From: Sclerotinia nivalis
Taxonomy: Eukaryota; Ascomycota; Leotiomycetes; Helotiales; Sclerotiniaceae
Assembly (NCBI GenBank): GCA_029531795.1
Contig: JAPEIS010000001.1
Coordinates: forward strand, 5,146,001 to 5,210,000
DNA: 64,000 nucleotides
Direction: 5' to 3'
The notes under the pieces are model-generated. The model was not told the origin of the DNA. It did not search any database and saw only the letters and a program-made list of their open reading frames with translations. Positions 33,001 through 46,544 of this stretch are shown piece by piece (the first letter of the stretch is position 1; every line of letters starts with the position of its first letter). A program made the position numbers and the translations under genes.

Positions 33001-33771
33001 TTGATTTTCGAGATATAGCTAGGGGGGAGTTTCTTTTGGTGAATAGCTTGATGAAGGTATATTATCGTTTGCGAGTGTCAAAATTGGAGTTGGTAGGAGA
33101 ATTGTGAATGTTGAAGAATGAAGAAGCCAAAAGATGCATATGTAGTGGTGGACGCTCTTTCACGATGACGTAGGTCACAAATTTATCTATTATCTCCTAT
33201 CGCCATACCTAACAATCACAAGTCCATAATTCCTTTCACAACGGCCAAAATGATTCATGTTACTTCAATTCAAATGACTGGGTCAATATGCATTGATTCA
33301 TCACACAATTCATGATTATTATCTCTTTTTCGTCTCAATTAGCCATGTATATATAATATACGCGGGCGTAACGGTATAAGAGGTGGCTTCCTTATCTGCC
33401 GCTGCTATCGACAACACGCATTTGAAGTGTACATCAACTTATTCACTCGGGGCTCTACTTTTGCCTTGTTGATGAGGAGAATTGCGAATTTTCAATGCAT
33501 AAACAATTTCATGATGACTTTATTTTGCTTATTTTATAACCGCATTAGAGAATATAGAATCCCGAGTGAAATCTCAATGAAAATAGCAATAATAGCTAAT
33601 ATCTCCACTTGTTCTATTAGAATGCCGTCATCTTTGACTCCAAACAAACCAACACGCATCATTTCCCTTTCTAGACGCAGCAAACCACGCATCTATCCCT
33701 TAACGCTATGGGAGAGCAATGTTGTATTCAGTGACGTTCAGCATTCTGTTGCAGCGAAATGAGATCCATAT
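33001..33771. other. Intergenic region, nothing recognised
   Basis: Between two minus-strand genes. It should contain the promoter of the hydrate dehydratase gene and the 3' flank of the large orphan gene. The open frame 33427-33762 (plus) lacks coding character. Confidence 0.6.
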
Positions 33772-36700
33772 CTAAGTCTTGAGATCTTGACCGTCGTTGT
33801 AAAAGCCGACACCATCCATCTGCACGAGCATGGTACATGCGGGTTTGATGAAACTGTTGGAAACTTTTTTTACTGCCAGATCCTGGATTGTCCATCGTAC
33901 TTCTTCACCAAGCTCGAGTTTCATATTTTGTTGAAGGAGGTTGTTCATCGCCACAGATGTGATAGAAACTTCTTGCCAATTGGTTTCCATGCTGGGATCT
34001 TTCTTCTCTTCAGAGTAAGTAGAAACTTCTTCCGAGTTCCTTTCCATGTTGTGATCTTTCTTCTCCTCAGGGAAAATGTAGACCACGATTTCTTGATTTT
34101 TGACCGGCAATTTGTGTCCACAAGATTTATCAACCTCCGTGATATGTAACTTGGAACTTCCATCCAAACTGTTGTAAGTTCTAGTCTTGCGGATCTTGAG
34201 ATGGTAGATTTCGAATTCGTCTGTGATCCGTCTCGGGATTTTGAAAGAGTGATTCGGTTTCTCATTTCCAGGACTAGAATGTTGGACATCAGTTCAAATT
34301 CTTAAGTGATGATATTTTAAAACTCACGGAATATAAAGGTTTCGCTGGATTTCTGTAGCTAGATTATGGTAGCCAGGCAAACTATTGCGGATTTCTTCCT
34401 CGTCTTCAATTCCATCTACTGTAAGTTTTAGATCCCAGTGGCGCATTGTACCATGCACATAGATTTCGCCAAACTTTCTCAACACTACAATATGAGTATC
34501 GAAGGTCTCTGAATCGATTTCAATGGTGAAATATTTTTCAGTACGTAATTCTTCGCACATGAACTCGTATGTAACTTTCCACTCGGAACTATTTTCGGAC
34601 CAGAGACGAGCGCCCTCTCTGTTTTTGAGATTAGAGAGAAATGTTGTGTCAGCTTCTAATGTTGTTAAGATATCAGTGAAGAAAAGCTCAGGGCCATCCC
34701 CAATTCTGACATTCATCTCGGGCGGTGGGCGCAGATGCCTAATGACAAAAGACTCATCATATGGTTTGTTGTTCTGTTCTTTGGAAACGATCTTTACAGG
34801 GAGGTTTCCTAGCAAGATTTTACCAAAGTCGATATGTACCTTAACTTCGCCGCGAAACCCTCTCACTGGCGTCATTAAAGCACCAAACATTCCTTCGATG
34901 TCTTTCAGGAAAGACTCTTGCGGTCTTGCCACAGTCCTCGGCTTCGATACTTCTTTCTTATGAGGCGATGCCTTTTGATTCATGGTCTTATGAAAAACTC
35001 GAGTACTCATTTCATCCTCATGTTGACGCCGAGGCCATGATAATCGATTTTCGCGATACGCTTCTGACTCTGAGGGTCCCACGCTTTGCGGAGAGGGCAA
35101 GCTTTGCCAATTATTAGGAGACATCAAAGTAGGCCCCAAACTACCAGATAATCTTGGTGAATCGGAAGATTCAATTAAATTAGATAATTCGTCACCATAA
35201 TTTAATGTTGAATTTGCCATCGAAGGAGATACCGTAGTCATAAGGCCTTCCAGCTCCTCGGACGGAAGCTGTGGCTGGTCAAGCGACCACAAAGACGATG
35301 ATAATGCTGGTGGTTCTAATGCCGTAAATTGATGAGCCCCCCAAGCATTAGAACTGTCTGTCATGTCGAATATTTTCAGATTAGGTGATCTTGTTGGACT
35401 TGAACTAACATCAATTAGTGCACTCTCCGAAGCGTTGTGTCTTAATGCGTCCCAATCAGAATTCATTAGTTCTGCATCAAGTGCAGAATCAAGAAGACTT
35501 GACTGCAACACACCACGCTCGTCTGTGCCCCCTTGTAGCGACAACCCCCCTATACATTGATTAGCACAGGAGTTAGTTTTGGTTCATGATATATAACTTA
35601 CCGTTCAATAGGTTAGTCTCCGACTCAGCTGGTGTGAGAGGCTTGTCCGGTTTGGTTATCGTCTCTTGGTGAACGAAATCCTTCAATTTTTCAGTATTCG
35701 TCTTACCGTTTGAATTCGCGTCTGGTTCCGAGGCCATAGCAAGGCGGGCTAAGGAATTGTGAGGCATCTCAACGGTGCCTCCCCATTCGCCACCGTTTAG
35801 TCCTTGCGAAGGATCGGCAGTTGTTGTCGCATTTGCCACCCAGCCCTCAATATCAATATGCGCCGAGCTAACAGCTTTATCCTCCGGCTTCTCCTCTCCA
35901 TCTTCTTGTCTCTTAATTTCCTTTGCATATCCATTGGGAAAATATTTCACAGGATCATCTGCTGGAGTTCCTCGAGCCTTCCAAACAAACCCAGCCCATG
36001 GTTTTGTTGCAGCGACTTGTGTTCCTGGACTTGGTACTGCTGGAGTATGCTTAGCGATCTTAAACGGGATATACGTCACTTTGACTGCGTTCCATGGACA
36101 AGCTCGGACTGTGAGTCTTTCAGATAGATATTTAGGAAAAAGAACTCGTTCCAAAAGAGTGGTTTCAAAAAATTTCTTCTTGATCTCGGGAAATGCTTTG
36201 ATAATAAATTTGCACGATTCTACCTCTTCTGTATAGAAGATGTGATCGAAAGAGGTATGTGTCAACTACGTAGATGGTTAGCTTAAACATAGTTCGATGA
36301 AATGAAAGAGCTTAGGATTATCACTCACACTATACTTCGCAATATTATCGAGTTTAGCAACTACCAAATCAACACTACCATTCTTGTCTGATCCGATATA
36401 AACCTTCGATTGGCTGGGTGATTTGACAATTTTGCTGTCCGTCATGGCTTCCAGCTCTTGAACAATGGCCAGTTTCAAGATTTTGTCCATCAATATTTCT
36501 GCAGAGTAGATCCAGATGGCGCGATAGTCAAATTTCTTGATGATATCTGGGTAAAATACATCATCAGTATCTGGGTTGGGTGAGCGTGTGTGCTGAAATG
36601 GTTCGTAGTGGGCCACTTTCGCGATTAAGTTGCTCTGGAACTAGGAAAATGTCAGCGTTTATCACAATGAAATATATAGATCAAATAGCATACCTCTGTT

Positions 36701-37292
36701 GATAAGTCGCTATATGTATCACCCTTGTCATCGTCATCGTCATCCTCCGAATCCGGGTCCATATCGCCACCCTCCTGTACAATTATCGCTTTCGTGATCT
36801 GATTTAATTCTTCTAAAAGAGGTATGAGATGTCTTTCCGAGAAGAGCCGGAAATGGTGATCTTGATCGTGCCATTGAATATAGCCGTCCTAGTTTACCTT
36901 CAGTGGTTATCCTTTAAGTTTCATTGACAGTAGTGTTTGAATATAGGAGAATACACAGAATTATATGAAACAATGTAGCATAACATCTGCGCTGGCTTCG
37001 CGAATGCGAAGATATCAAAAACCCGCCCTTCAAAGAGACCCAAAGAACCAATTGCTATTTCAAACAGATCAAAATGACAGACACTTACAGCACGCATTCG
37101 GTCTCGTTTCTCCGCGAAACGTTTCTCAACTTCCATAACCCCTGCTGGCTTGAAGTGCCATTCGGAGGCAATAATAACTGTTGAAATTCCACTTTTGGCA
37201 AGAGTTCCCAGATCACTAGTATCGGACAAGGGATCAGTAGCGGCAGTAGCAGACGAGCTGCGCGCACCGTTTCTCTGGATATCTGCGCTCAT
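33772..37292 (-). CDS. Unrecognised 1032-residue protein, six exons
   Basis: I do not recognise this protein. Six exons, 37292-37089, 36888-36694, 36640-36329, 36265-35602, 35549-34328 and 34273-33772, join in phase into 1033 codons with the stop. Each junction has GT...AG ends. The order is: a Ser/Ala-rich start; a segment with VIIASEWHFKPAGVMEVEKR; a helix-rich part with an acid run (DPDSEDDDDDDK, about 114-125); a region with SKVYIGSDKNGSVDLVVAKL and DNIAKY, which has the periodicity of a KH-like alpha/beta unit; the conserved-looking block LFPKYLSERLTVRACPWNAV; a long disordered, Ser/Pro-rich middle (about 330-600); and a globular C-terminus with beta-strand character (FRGEVKVHIDFGKILLGNLP, FETHIVV-like, RRITDEFEIYHLKIRKTRTY). 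No membrane segment or signal is seen. The KH idea is only an impression. Confidence 0.75.
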
Positions 37293-38262
37293 CTTTGAGA
37301 GATGACTTTTGATGCAGACCTTAACTTGTCCTCGGCACGTATACCACAGTCCCGGTGAAGTCGTTGAATGAGGAGAAAGAGAAGAAAGAAAGTGAATGCA
37401 GTATCAAATACACGCAACTGAGATCTTGAAGACAGAAAACATTCGAGAGGACTTGTTGCTGTTGTTATGTGGTCGCGTGGAGAAAATTTGCGATGGGAAA
37501 TGGAAGGAGTTTGGTAAACGAGGAAGGAAGTAAATAATGTCAAAAACGGAGCTAGTGAAAACGACCTCGTTACAACTGAAGCCCTAGATCAAAACCACAA
37601 GAACACTTATCAGTCGAACAACAAAAGTGAATGAGGTTTATATCATCTTAATTAACTCGGCTGCTTGCTCAGCACCCGGTCACATGGGTACTTGCATGTT
37701 TCAGAGCCTGCAAATGGGCTTCACACTTCTGCTGCCTGCCGTTGCGGCGGGGATGAAGGTAGAAAAGCAACCATAGTTGGAGATAGAAGAATCAAGGATA
37801 TTACACTTTACTTTCGCGTCAGACTGTGATTAAAGAGATTTAAAGCAAATTTTGCACAGTAAAACCATCAAAAATAAATCTAGTTCATTCAATCATCACC
37901 AGTAACCCAGGCAAATCTAACTCTCATGAACTTCCCAGTGTTTGCCCCAATATACAGTGCTTAGACCCAAGTAAACACAAGAAAGAAACTCCTTAACACC
38001 CTGGGCTTCTTGGCCCAAGTTCAACCCGAGATACCAAAACCATAGTGTCTAATGTACAAAAGCGCAGAAAATACAACAGTATCCTGACAATGCAATGCAG
38101 TCTTTGGGGGTTGCTAGAGCGCTCAAGGGATATCGGAATGTACTTTAGTTCGAAAGCAAGTGGTTGGTGTGTGTCGAAATTAAGAGATCCAAGCGGGAAG
38201 AAGAGTAGTTCGAGCCAGTGAAATTTGCGAGTCCAAGTACTCAAGGTAGGTAGTCGAGCTCT
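37293..38262. other. Leader/promoter of the orphan gene and 3' flank of the She3-like gene
   Basis: The minus strand carries an 84-codon upstream frame (37543-37289) whose stop overlaps the orphan gene start (ATGA). The remainder, 37560-38260, shows no gene. Some G/C-rich words lie near 37680-37760. Confidence 0.5.
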
Positions 38263-39754
38263 TTATTCAGCTCCTTTCACATACTTCTTGACATTGAGAG
38301 CCCACTTCAGCTCCCCAAGAACTTTCTGCGTCTCCACCATAATTTCCTCATTGGCCTTCTCCTGCTTCCTAGCATTCTCTTTGATATCCACGAGGGACTG
38401 CTCTTTCTCTGCCTTATACTCCTCATACTTCCGATTGACGTCATCTTTTTCTTTCTGCAGTGTTTTTAGTTGGTCTGCCTGTTGCTCCGCGAGGCGTTTT
38501 AGCATGGTAATTTTTTCGTCATCAGCCCTCCTTTCTTTCACGATTATTGCGACTTCCTTTTCCAGCTTCGCCACCGTTTGTTTAGCCTGCCTTTCTTGGT
38601 CCTTCCAATGGTTGGTCATCACGTTGTTTCTTCCTTCGTACAGCTCTGCTCGGCTCTGAGCTTCTTCGACCTTCGCTTTGCATTCCTTCTCTATTTTCTC
38701 CATTTCACTCTTCCAAAACAGCTCACTCTCACTAGCTTTCTCGGCCTTAAGTCGTTCCGCTTCGATTTTTTCTTTGGCATCCGCAAGTTGTCGTTCTCTC
38801 CTCTTCAGGACAGTTGAATTCAAAGCAGCATCACGTAACTTCCGTTCCCATTCCTCATTCTCTTGGGCGAATCTGCTCTCGGCTAGTCTCGCTTGATCGA
38901 GAGCCTCTTCTGCTCTCAGCCTCTCAATCTTGACATCACGCTTCAACATGTCATTTTCCTTGGTCAATCGCTCTATCACTCTTCCTGACTTTCCCAAGTT
39001 TGCCCTTCCAATAGCAGAGTTAAAATCTTCACCATCATTCGCGAGGCTTTCTCCTACAACATGAACATTGCTGCTTGAGTATTTGGTGGGGCCGAATTCA
39101 GTAGATATGCTTCTGACAACTCCGTTCGTCATGCCTATCGCTGGCAGATTCTGTCGACTCATCGGAGATTTTGGGCCATTTATAGAATTATAGCTACTCT
39201 TTCTTGGAGTGATGGATATATTGGAGTTGTTTTGTGATGGAAATTGCGCAATCGGGCTATCGTCCTGATAATTCGTACCAAGTCGAGAGTCATCGGAGGG
39301 TACGGATCTAATTGTGCCCGTCGAAGATTTGAGCAAAGAAGGGTCTGTATTCAGGTGAGGCATGTTCATTGCGCTGGAAGAGAGTATCGTGAGGGGTGCA
39401 TGTGTAGGAGTGTTTTGTGTCCTATTAACGTGGGAGGATTCGGAATCTGGTAAAAACGCTGGTTAGTCATTGTTCAAGATCGCACTGGGTTTCGTGAATA
39501 TTCATTCAGTAAAAGAAGGGAGTTTCGGATAAAGACGAACGATTGACCAAACAGGCAGACCAATGCATGTTAATATTTTTCCTGTAAGTCCAATTCTTCA
39601 TTGAAATTTAAGGCGCAGATCATGATGCCTTTGCGAAAAGATTCTTACGGATTATAATCAGAAATGTAAGCTTACCTATACTTGAAGAATCGGTATGAAC
39701 TTGGACCCGTCTGAAAGATGAATCCGATGGAGGAGTTTCTGCTAGAGTTGACAT
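38263..39754 (-). CDS. She3-like coiled-coil protein
   Basis: Two exons, 39754-39676 and 39446-38263, give 420 residues. The N-terminal 120 residues are disordered and rich in Ser, Pro and Asn. Next comes FNSAIGRANLGKSGRVIERL followed by TKENDMLKRDVKIERLRAEE, which matches the start of the SWI5-dependent HO expression protein 3 (She3) domain as annotated in filamentous fungi. The rest, to about residue 400, is a nearly unbroken coiled coil with heptads (LKRLAEQQADQLKTLQKEKD). In yeast She3 links She2-bound mRNAs to myosin V. In filamentous fungi the family is named by similarity only, and mRNA transport is unproven. The start codon opens a short first exon (MSTLAETPPSDSSFRRVQVH). A long leader region precedes it. 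Confidence 0.75.
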
Positions 39755-42700
39755 TGCTCATTTCTCCTTTCCAAATCTAGGATGACCCTATCAAGCAATT
39801 CACGACTTCCATGAGTTGTTTTATGCTCTTTGTGTAACGAAAACAAAACTGCTAGTATCGTCTTTTCTTTCGTTTGTGGGGGGGGGTATAAATAGAATGA
39901 AGATCGAATGAATGAATGATGAGCAGAATGAAGTACCGGTTAAGTGTTGCTAGGTATTAATTGTGATACATATAGACAGACGATGCAGTCGTTTTTGGGG
40001 GTAGCTAGTATGTTTTTCTCGGAAGTTCCTTATTGAGTTTACAAGATAGCGGAACCCCTGTATGGAGGATTATGGATTATCATGCAACGTCTCATCCAAT
40101 GAATTTGGCTGGCCGAGCAACGAACTGGACAAGCCCCAGCATTAAAACGGTCTGCTTGTCAATGCCGGTAAGGGGTTCGGATGTTACTGTGTAAGGTACG
40201 GAGTAGATAGACTGATAGACTGTACGTCAGTAAACAGTGAAGTGGAGCGGGAAAAGTTATTTTGATATATCTGAGAAGTACTTGGGTAAGTATCGGTGAC
40301 CTTACTCTACCAAAATAACCAAGCAGTTAACCATAGGAGTTCCCTTCTTATTCAATTTCGGCCTACTGTATAGGTATCCATTCGCCTAGCAATCCTAACC
40401 AAGCATTAAAAGCTACTGTTTTGGTTAAATAAATGTTAAATATAGGAGGGTCCATTTCGCATTACATTGAAGATTCGATGTCTTATGCTTTTTCTTCTAC
40501 AGAGTAGGTTAAGCTTCAACAGCCGGGGTGTTTCTCCGGTAGATCCGCTAGAGCAGATCTAACAAATCTTCAACAAACAACTCATCCATTTTCCCACTGC
40601 TCATTTACTCCGTACATACCGTTCTTTAAAGCTTGGAGGTGTGAAAATACTCCTTTAAAAGATTTGGAGTTGAATCATCCCTCTGCTTCAACCTTTTCCT
40701 TTTCTTTTCCTTTTCTTTTCCTTCTCTCTCGCTTTTCCGTCCAATCTTGTTGAAGTCGTAACATCCCTCTTCAATGAGTTCAATTGGGAAGTATGCAAAG
40801 CCCAAAGATTGAACGGGTCAGATATTTAGCACCTTCCGGAACATCTTTATGCACCCCAGATTTTACTGCACAATCCACAAATAGTCATTCAAGGGGTGCA
40901 GATACCCTTATATCACATCGTTCTGAAAGAAAAACTTGCGAAATGAAGTCAATGGATTGTCCAGAAGTCCTACTACAATTTTGAGCATGGAATAAATATC
41001 GGTATGATTCAAACCGGGTGGTTTTGGGCGTCGGATATTTTGAATATTTTCCACACGCGTCAGACCGGATATTTGAGTGCTTCATCTGTTGGCCCAGCGG
41101 CCGTGAATTTTCTAAACATGATATTTACAAGTCAGTCGATGTTCGTGGGATACATCCTGCTGCTACGATATTAATTTGCTGCTCCTTTGTTTTCATTCGG
41201 CTCTTGTTCTTCTGAATCAGCATGAAAGTTCCCAGATACGATGATTTCAGATTATACGGGCAAGATGAAGTTGAGCCTATCTTCCGGTGATTAACCTATG
41301 GCTTGACCTTAATTGAACGGGACGTTCTCTCCTCCTGTCAGCCAGTACATAACCAGCAGAAGAAGAATAATTGACTGTCTACTTAAAAAACGAAAAAGTC
41401 AACGGCCAAGATAAGTGTTTGCAAAACCTGCCAATGTATCGTAGTGAAGGTCATTCGCTTGGTGTTCTTTTCGAGGATCTTATGTTCATGGTGTTTTAGC
41501 GGGTGAAATACGACCATAGGATCTTTTACTCAACTTTCAGGATGTTATCGTCAGCGGTCCTATGGGCTTGATATGTAAAGTAATTCGCTATGGCCATTGC
41601 AGGCATCCACAAGACTCTTTAGAGTTGACATAAAAGGATTCTGTCAGCCTCCCGCTGAAACGCTCCTAATCCTGACCGCCCTCGTGCTGGATGCTCGGCT
41701 CTCCTTAATGTACTCGCAAACCAGCGTGCTCCGCTTGTAGATGTTGAGGGCAACGTACAGTATGGCGCAATCGCATGTGATCATATGCAAAGAATTTACG
41801 ACTCCAATATGGCTCTAAACAACGAGGAAGATATTCATTTTCATATTTTGAAAGTCCAAGAGACCATGAAGTTTGGACTACGCTTGTGTGAGCCAATTTC
41901 TTATCCGTAAACGGATGCTGAGTTTGTCGAACACTGGACTGGTGGAACCTCGATTCTCTGGGGATTAAGCATACATAACCCACAATCATTTGTAATTCTT
42001 TTGTTAAAGGTGTATAAGGAGGCGAACGCAAGTGTGTCTCATTTGCTGCAGTTCTAAGCGCTGCTCCTGCAGTGTTAATATGGGATAATCCAGTGAAAGG
42101 GCTGGATAGCTCGTCTGCTCTAAGCTTTATGCGTTTCCTGAAACGAATGTCGCGTGCTTCCTTCAAAAGATATGTCTGTTGCTCTTCTCTTAGGAGATGC
42201 AGTCATGCTAGTCGGTTGAAGCCACGCAGGATATGGATCTAAATGGTGAACACATAGGGATTTTTGGATCTGTCGAACTAGTCCAAGCCCATATATACTG
42301 GAAGCGGCGATGCGATTTCTTAAAAGGATGATACTCTCTATTGTATTGCTAATCAACTGGTGCCTAGTGATATACAGGACACGAGGCAAGCAGTAATTCT
42401 TTTGGAACATTTTTTATCTGTCTTGTTCTCTGGTACTGCAATGGACAGCAGTAATACCCAGCAGAGTTAATTTTGAATACTGTGGCTAGTCTTTCAGGAG
42501 GTGGCGAGTGGTCTCAAACATGGAACGAGTTCCCTGAACAACCCAATCTACAGGTTCAAATCGAAACCATAAACTCATGGTTGAAGCAACCTACACATCC
42601 CTTCCGTGAACGAAACACATCCATGGAAGCATCAATTCCTCGTCCTTCTCGCCATTGCATTTCCATCCGGGGTAACGGAGTCTAGTGTTAGTCGTCTCGT

Positions 42701-43945
42701 CAAAACCATACTTATGGGTTTCTCCCTCTCTCCATCTCCTACCAAGACCTAGACATAGAGCAAGAGGCTAGGAAATCGGCTCATTGCTCTTCTCCACCCG
42801 CAATGGCTCATCTTCGCCTCTGCCAACGATATTCAAGCAATTTGGCATTCCAAATGGGCACTATATACTGCACGCGAGCGCTGCATTGTCGGCTATCATC
42901 TACTCGCATTATGCGCCGCGTTGTCGCAGTTGAAGTCCCACTCGCCGTAGTCATCTACACGACCTAGAATGCGAATAGTCAAAACAAAACAAAACAATAG
43001 AATAGGAGAGGATAAGAATAAAATTTTCATATTTGCTATAATAGTAGAGTTATCGATCATATTAATTCACATAAAACTAGCTAAATAAATATAACACAAA
43101 ACAGACGAAACAATATCAATAACAATATCACCAATGAACTTACGCTATTGCTGTATACGTACAGCATCTTCCAAATGCATGCGGAATTACACAATTACCT
43201 ACACATAAACTCCTCGCTGCTCTGAACCTTCAACTCCATTCAACTCCCTTTAACTCTCTCTCTCTATCCACATCGAACCAACACCATATTCAAGCAATCT
43301 ATATATCTGATAAAGAAATAATTTCGTGTAGATATTATTCATTATTCATTATTCATTAAAAGCTTACACACTTAACAGACTTACGTTAACGATGCTATTG
43401 GAACTCGATTTTATTTCTCATCTGGATTCTGATTAAGTTTAAGTTTACGTTATTCAATGGTGAAACAGGTAATCAAGATTTGTTCCTCTCTCCAGCCTAT
43501 AGATTTATTCTTCTTTCTACAGGACAAGCAAGCACGGCTTACTAAAGACCATTGCTGCCGATACTTGAAAGCGGTGCAGATATGAGAACAGAACGTATGC
43601 CAGGCGGCAAGAAGGTGTCAGGGCTTAACACAAATTTCACTGCACAATGATCCCGCCAGAAGAAATAGATGGTAGTTTTATATATTGATTATACAGATCG
43701 TACTAAAAAGCATGATCCAAGTGCCAACGTCGAGCAAGATATGTACCGCTGTCTCTGTTTCTGCCTCCCAGGAAAACCCCCTGATGCTACAGTAATGTAT
43801 ACTTGGCCTTTTTTTGACCCCGTCCTAATTCATGTCCTATGAAGTTCCCTTTGTACGCCGATTAATGCTGAAATGCGAGGATTGCTAAAATACAAGTAGG
43901 ACATGTCCATTGAAATTAAGTTCAACCCCAGCTTATTCAATGCAG
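39755..43945. other. 4.2-kb gene-poor gap
   Basis: Open frames at 41705-42166 and 42120-42410 (minus) overlap in different frames. They contain longer peptides but nothing I can assign, and could be a decayed gene. A pyrimidine tract of repeated TTTTCC words lies at 40690-40725, AAAAC repeats at 42978-42995 and (ATTATTC) repeats at 43334-43357. 43020-43400 is very AT-rich. The leader of the She3-like gene must lie in the first few hundred bases and the 3' flank of PTA1 in the last. Confidence 0.5.
43334..43357 (+). repeat. ATTATTC heptanucleotide microsatellite
   Basis: About three and a half tandem copies of ATTATTC lie in AT-rich non-coding DNA. It is a simple repeat only. Confidence 0.75.
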
Positions 43946-46544
43946 TTAAGCACTGACAATCATGCCATTTGATTTCGTTTCTCCATTATCGCTTTTGAGT
44001 AGCCGCTCCTCAAATCCCGGCCGCCATTTTTTGAGATATTTGGCGGCAATGGGCTTCGCATTCTCATCTTTTAAAGTTGTTAGTATGGCCACAATTTAAC
44101 CAGGAATGAATTCTTACATGTATTCCAAATATCTTCTACCGCATCAAGGGCCAATTCTCGGACTGGTGGTCGCATCATGACCAAATAAAGAAGACTTGTA
44201 AGCGATAGATTGACCATCGTTGGATCTTTGCAAAGTCCTTTGATTTTGTTCAACACCTCTGGGCTCAATCCGGGAATCTCGCTCAAGAACCTCGTCAAAA
44301 CTTTATCTTTCGCATCAAGATAGATGGAAATTCCATCTAATACCTTGAGTGTCCATTTTTCGTAATGTAACACTGCTGAACCATCTCCAAGCTTCATTTG
44401 TACTTTGTCATTGTACCATTCTTCGCACAGCCAAGCAACTGCGATGTCGATTCGTTTTCGGAAATCTTCGAGAATGTATACAAGAAGAGATTGCCGTATA
44501 GTATTACTTAATGATAATCGTTCAACATCTGGTGATTCCAGTTTGACAGCTTCAGAGGGTTCTTCGAGACCGGCCCCAGCACGTGTTGCTAAGCGTGTAA
44601 TGATAGTAATCCATGCATCTCGGTCATACGCACTAGCTGCCAGCCTATTTATGCCAGCCTTTGCCTTTCTTGCGACAGGCTCATCTAAAGTCTGCATCAC
44701 ACCGAAAACTCGAGAAACAGTACCTTGGCCAACCAGCGCCGCCTCCTCGGCATTTAAAGACGGAGGGGGCGGCAACGTGAACGGTCCAAGGGCCACATTG
44801 GCAACCTTCTCGATATCCACTTTAAGCTCTTCAGGTGGTGAACTATCTAATTTGTTCAAAATTTGTTCCGTGTCCTCGGCATTGTAGAAATCAGGTTCGT
44901 AGTCATCATCATCTTCTTCTACGCCCAAGGGAGCCGTTTCGGCATTGATTTCCTCGGCTTTAGGCTCGGAGAGAGCTTGGAGCCTACCTTTCACGCCCTA
45001 CTTGCCAGATAAGTATTTGTGCAGATATTTCATTGAACTTGCAAAACTTACACTGATAGCTTGTTCAAGGGTGTCAGTATCTATCTTCTGGAGGATTGTT
45101 ATGCCAATCTTAACAACTAGATCTTCTGATAGTAGTGCAACATCAAATCCTTTCAGAGCTTCATCGGTTGTGATTGTAAAGAGCTCGGCAATTGTGTGAT
45201 TTCCTGGTGCTAATGGTGGTATATGGAGTCGATTCGGAGCTGGAGATGTAACTTGCGCACCGAGCTTTTGTCGTTTGGCGGGATCTAGACCGTCCACCGG
45301 TTCTGGAGGTCCACGCTTTCTGTTTGCCTCATCAAATATTTCTGTTTTGGAGCGCATCATTCTTTCAACATATTGCTGGATTCGCCCATTAAGAGCATTG
45401 TGGGGGTCCCTACGACCATCAGCTTACATACTCATATAGGGGCAGAGGAACATACCGCTTGCTGATATGGATGAGTAGCGATCTAGTAGTCTTTTCCATA
45501 GATTTAACCATAACGCGCAATTTGGGGGTCATTGGAGAATTGGCAAGTTTCAGGGGATTGAAGTTTAATAGAACATTCAAAATTTTATTTGCAATATGGG
45601 GACGGGCTCGAATTAAGATGGAAAGGGAATTCAAAGTTGCATCAACAAGTACAGCATCGCTAGAAATGTCAGTTTCGAAGGGGCGGAGGTAAGAGGGGTT
45701 TTGAATAGAATCAACATACCTAGAATTTTCTTGAAAGACGCCCAGGAGTCTATCAAGCAGGCCGGACGCTTCGGCTTCAAGGTTTCGTGGGGGAAGAAGA
45801 GTATGGTTGGGGGGCACCATAGACAGCGACACCTGCAGAGGATCACCGCGCTGAAACAAAAATAACATTAGTATCATGTCTTTTAGGAATACCAGGTGTC
45901 TTTCATACTCTAGAATCTGCATCAGCGCCTGTTGTTTGAACCAAAACAACCCTCTGCGCAAATTTTATGCAGCATATTCTTATTCCTGGCTTCGCAGTAT
46001 CCCACATTCGAAGTATTCGAGTCTTAATTGCGACCATGCGATCCCAGGTTGGTATGTCGTAAGGATTGTTAATACTATTCAGGCACACAAATTAGAACCA
46101 GCTTTAATTGCCATTGCTTGACACTATCCAACAATATGCAGATGGGGGGATTTTTCGAATGGTCAAGTCCAGTCATAGTCATAAGCTAGTAGAGATACAG
46201 AAATTAACATACATCCATCGAACGACAAGCGGGTATATGCTAGCTGCTGTTTGCACAATACTCTTAACCACTGCACTATCTTCGTGCGGATTCTCAATCA
46301 TATCCTTCAATGTATCAAGTACGACCAAGCTCAGACTTTCTTTCTGCGATGAAGGTATGGTTGGACTTGAGAAGGTCTCTGCTAGGAAATCTGCACCCCA
46401 TCTTCTTAATTCTACCCTCGCGGTCGGTCCAATAATTGGTAATATTCCTTGAATGATCTGAGTGTAATAGTTGGCATCTGAGAGCACAAGTTTCCGAGCA
46501 TCATTCAGTTGATTGATTTGTTGTTCAACAGTCAAGGTAGCCAT
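43946..46544 (-). CDS. PTA1: mRNA 3'-end processing factor Pta1/symplekin
   Basis: Seven exons, 46544-46213, 46074-45909, 45850-45720, 45659-45456, 45409-45052, 44997-44118 and 44067-43946, join in phase to 731 codons. Yeast Pta1 has 785 residues. Pta1/symplekin is the scaffold of the cleavage and polyadenylation factor in the nucleus; its N-terminal HEAT repeats bind the Ssu72 phosphatase. The N-terminal HEAT region (residues 1-270) includes IIGPTARVELRRWGADFLAE, NNPYDIPTWDRMVAIKTRIL, FAQRVVLVQTTGAD and RARPHIANKILNVLLNFNPL. A basic linker, PPEPVDGLDPAKRQKLGAQ, follows. The C-terminal half has RLATRAGAGLEE, IRQSLLVYILEDFRKRIDIA and VLTRFLSEIPGLSPEVLNKI. The start is the first Met (MATLTVEQQINQLNDARKLV). 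It is divergent from COA3. Confidence 0.9.
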
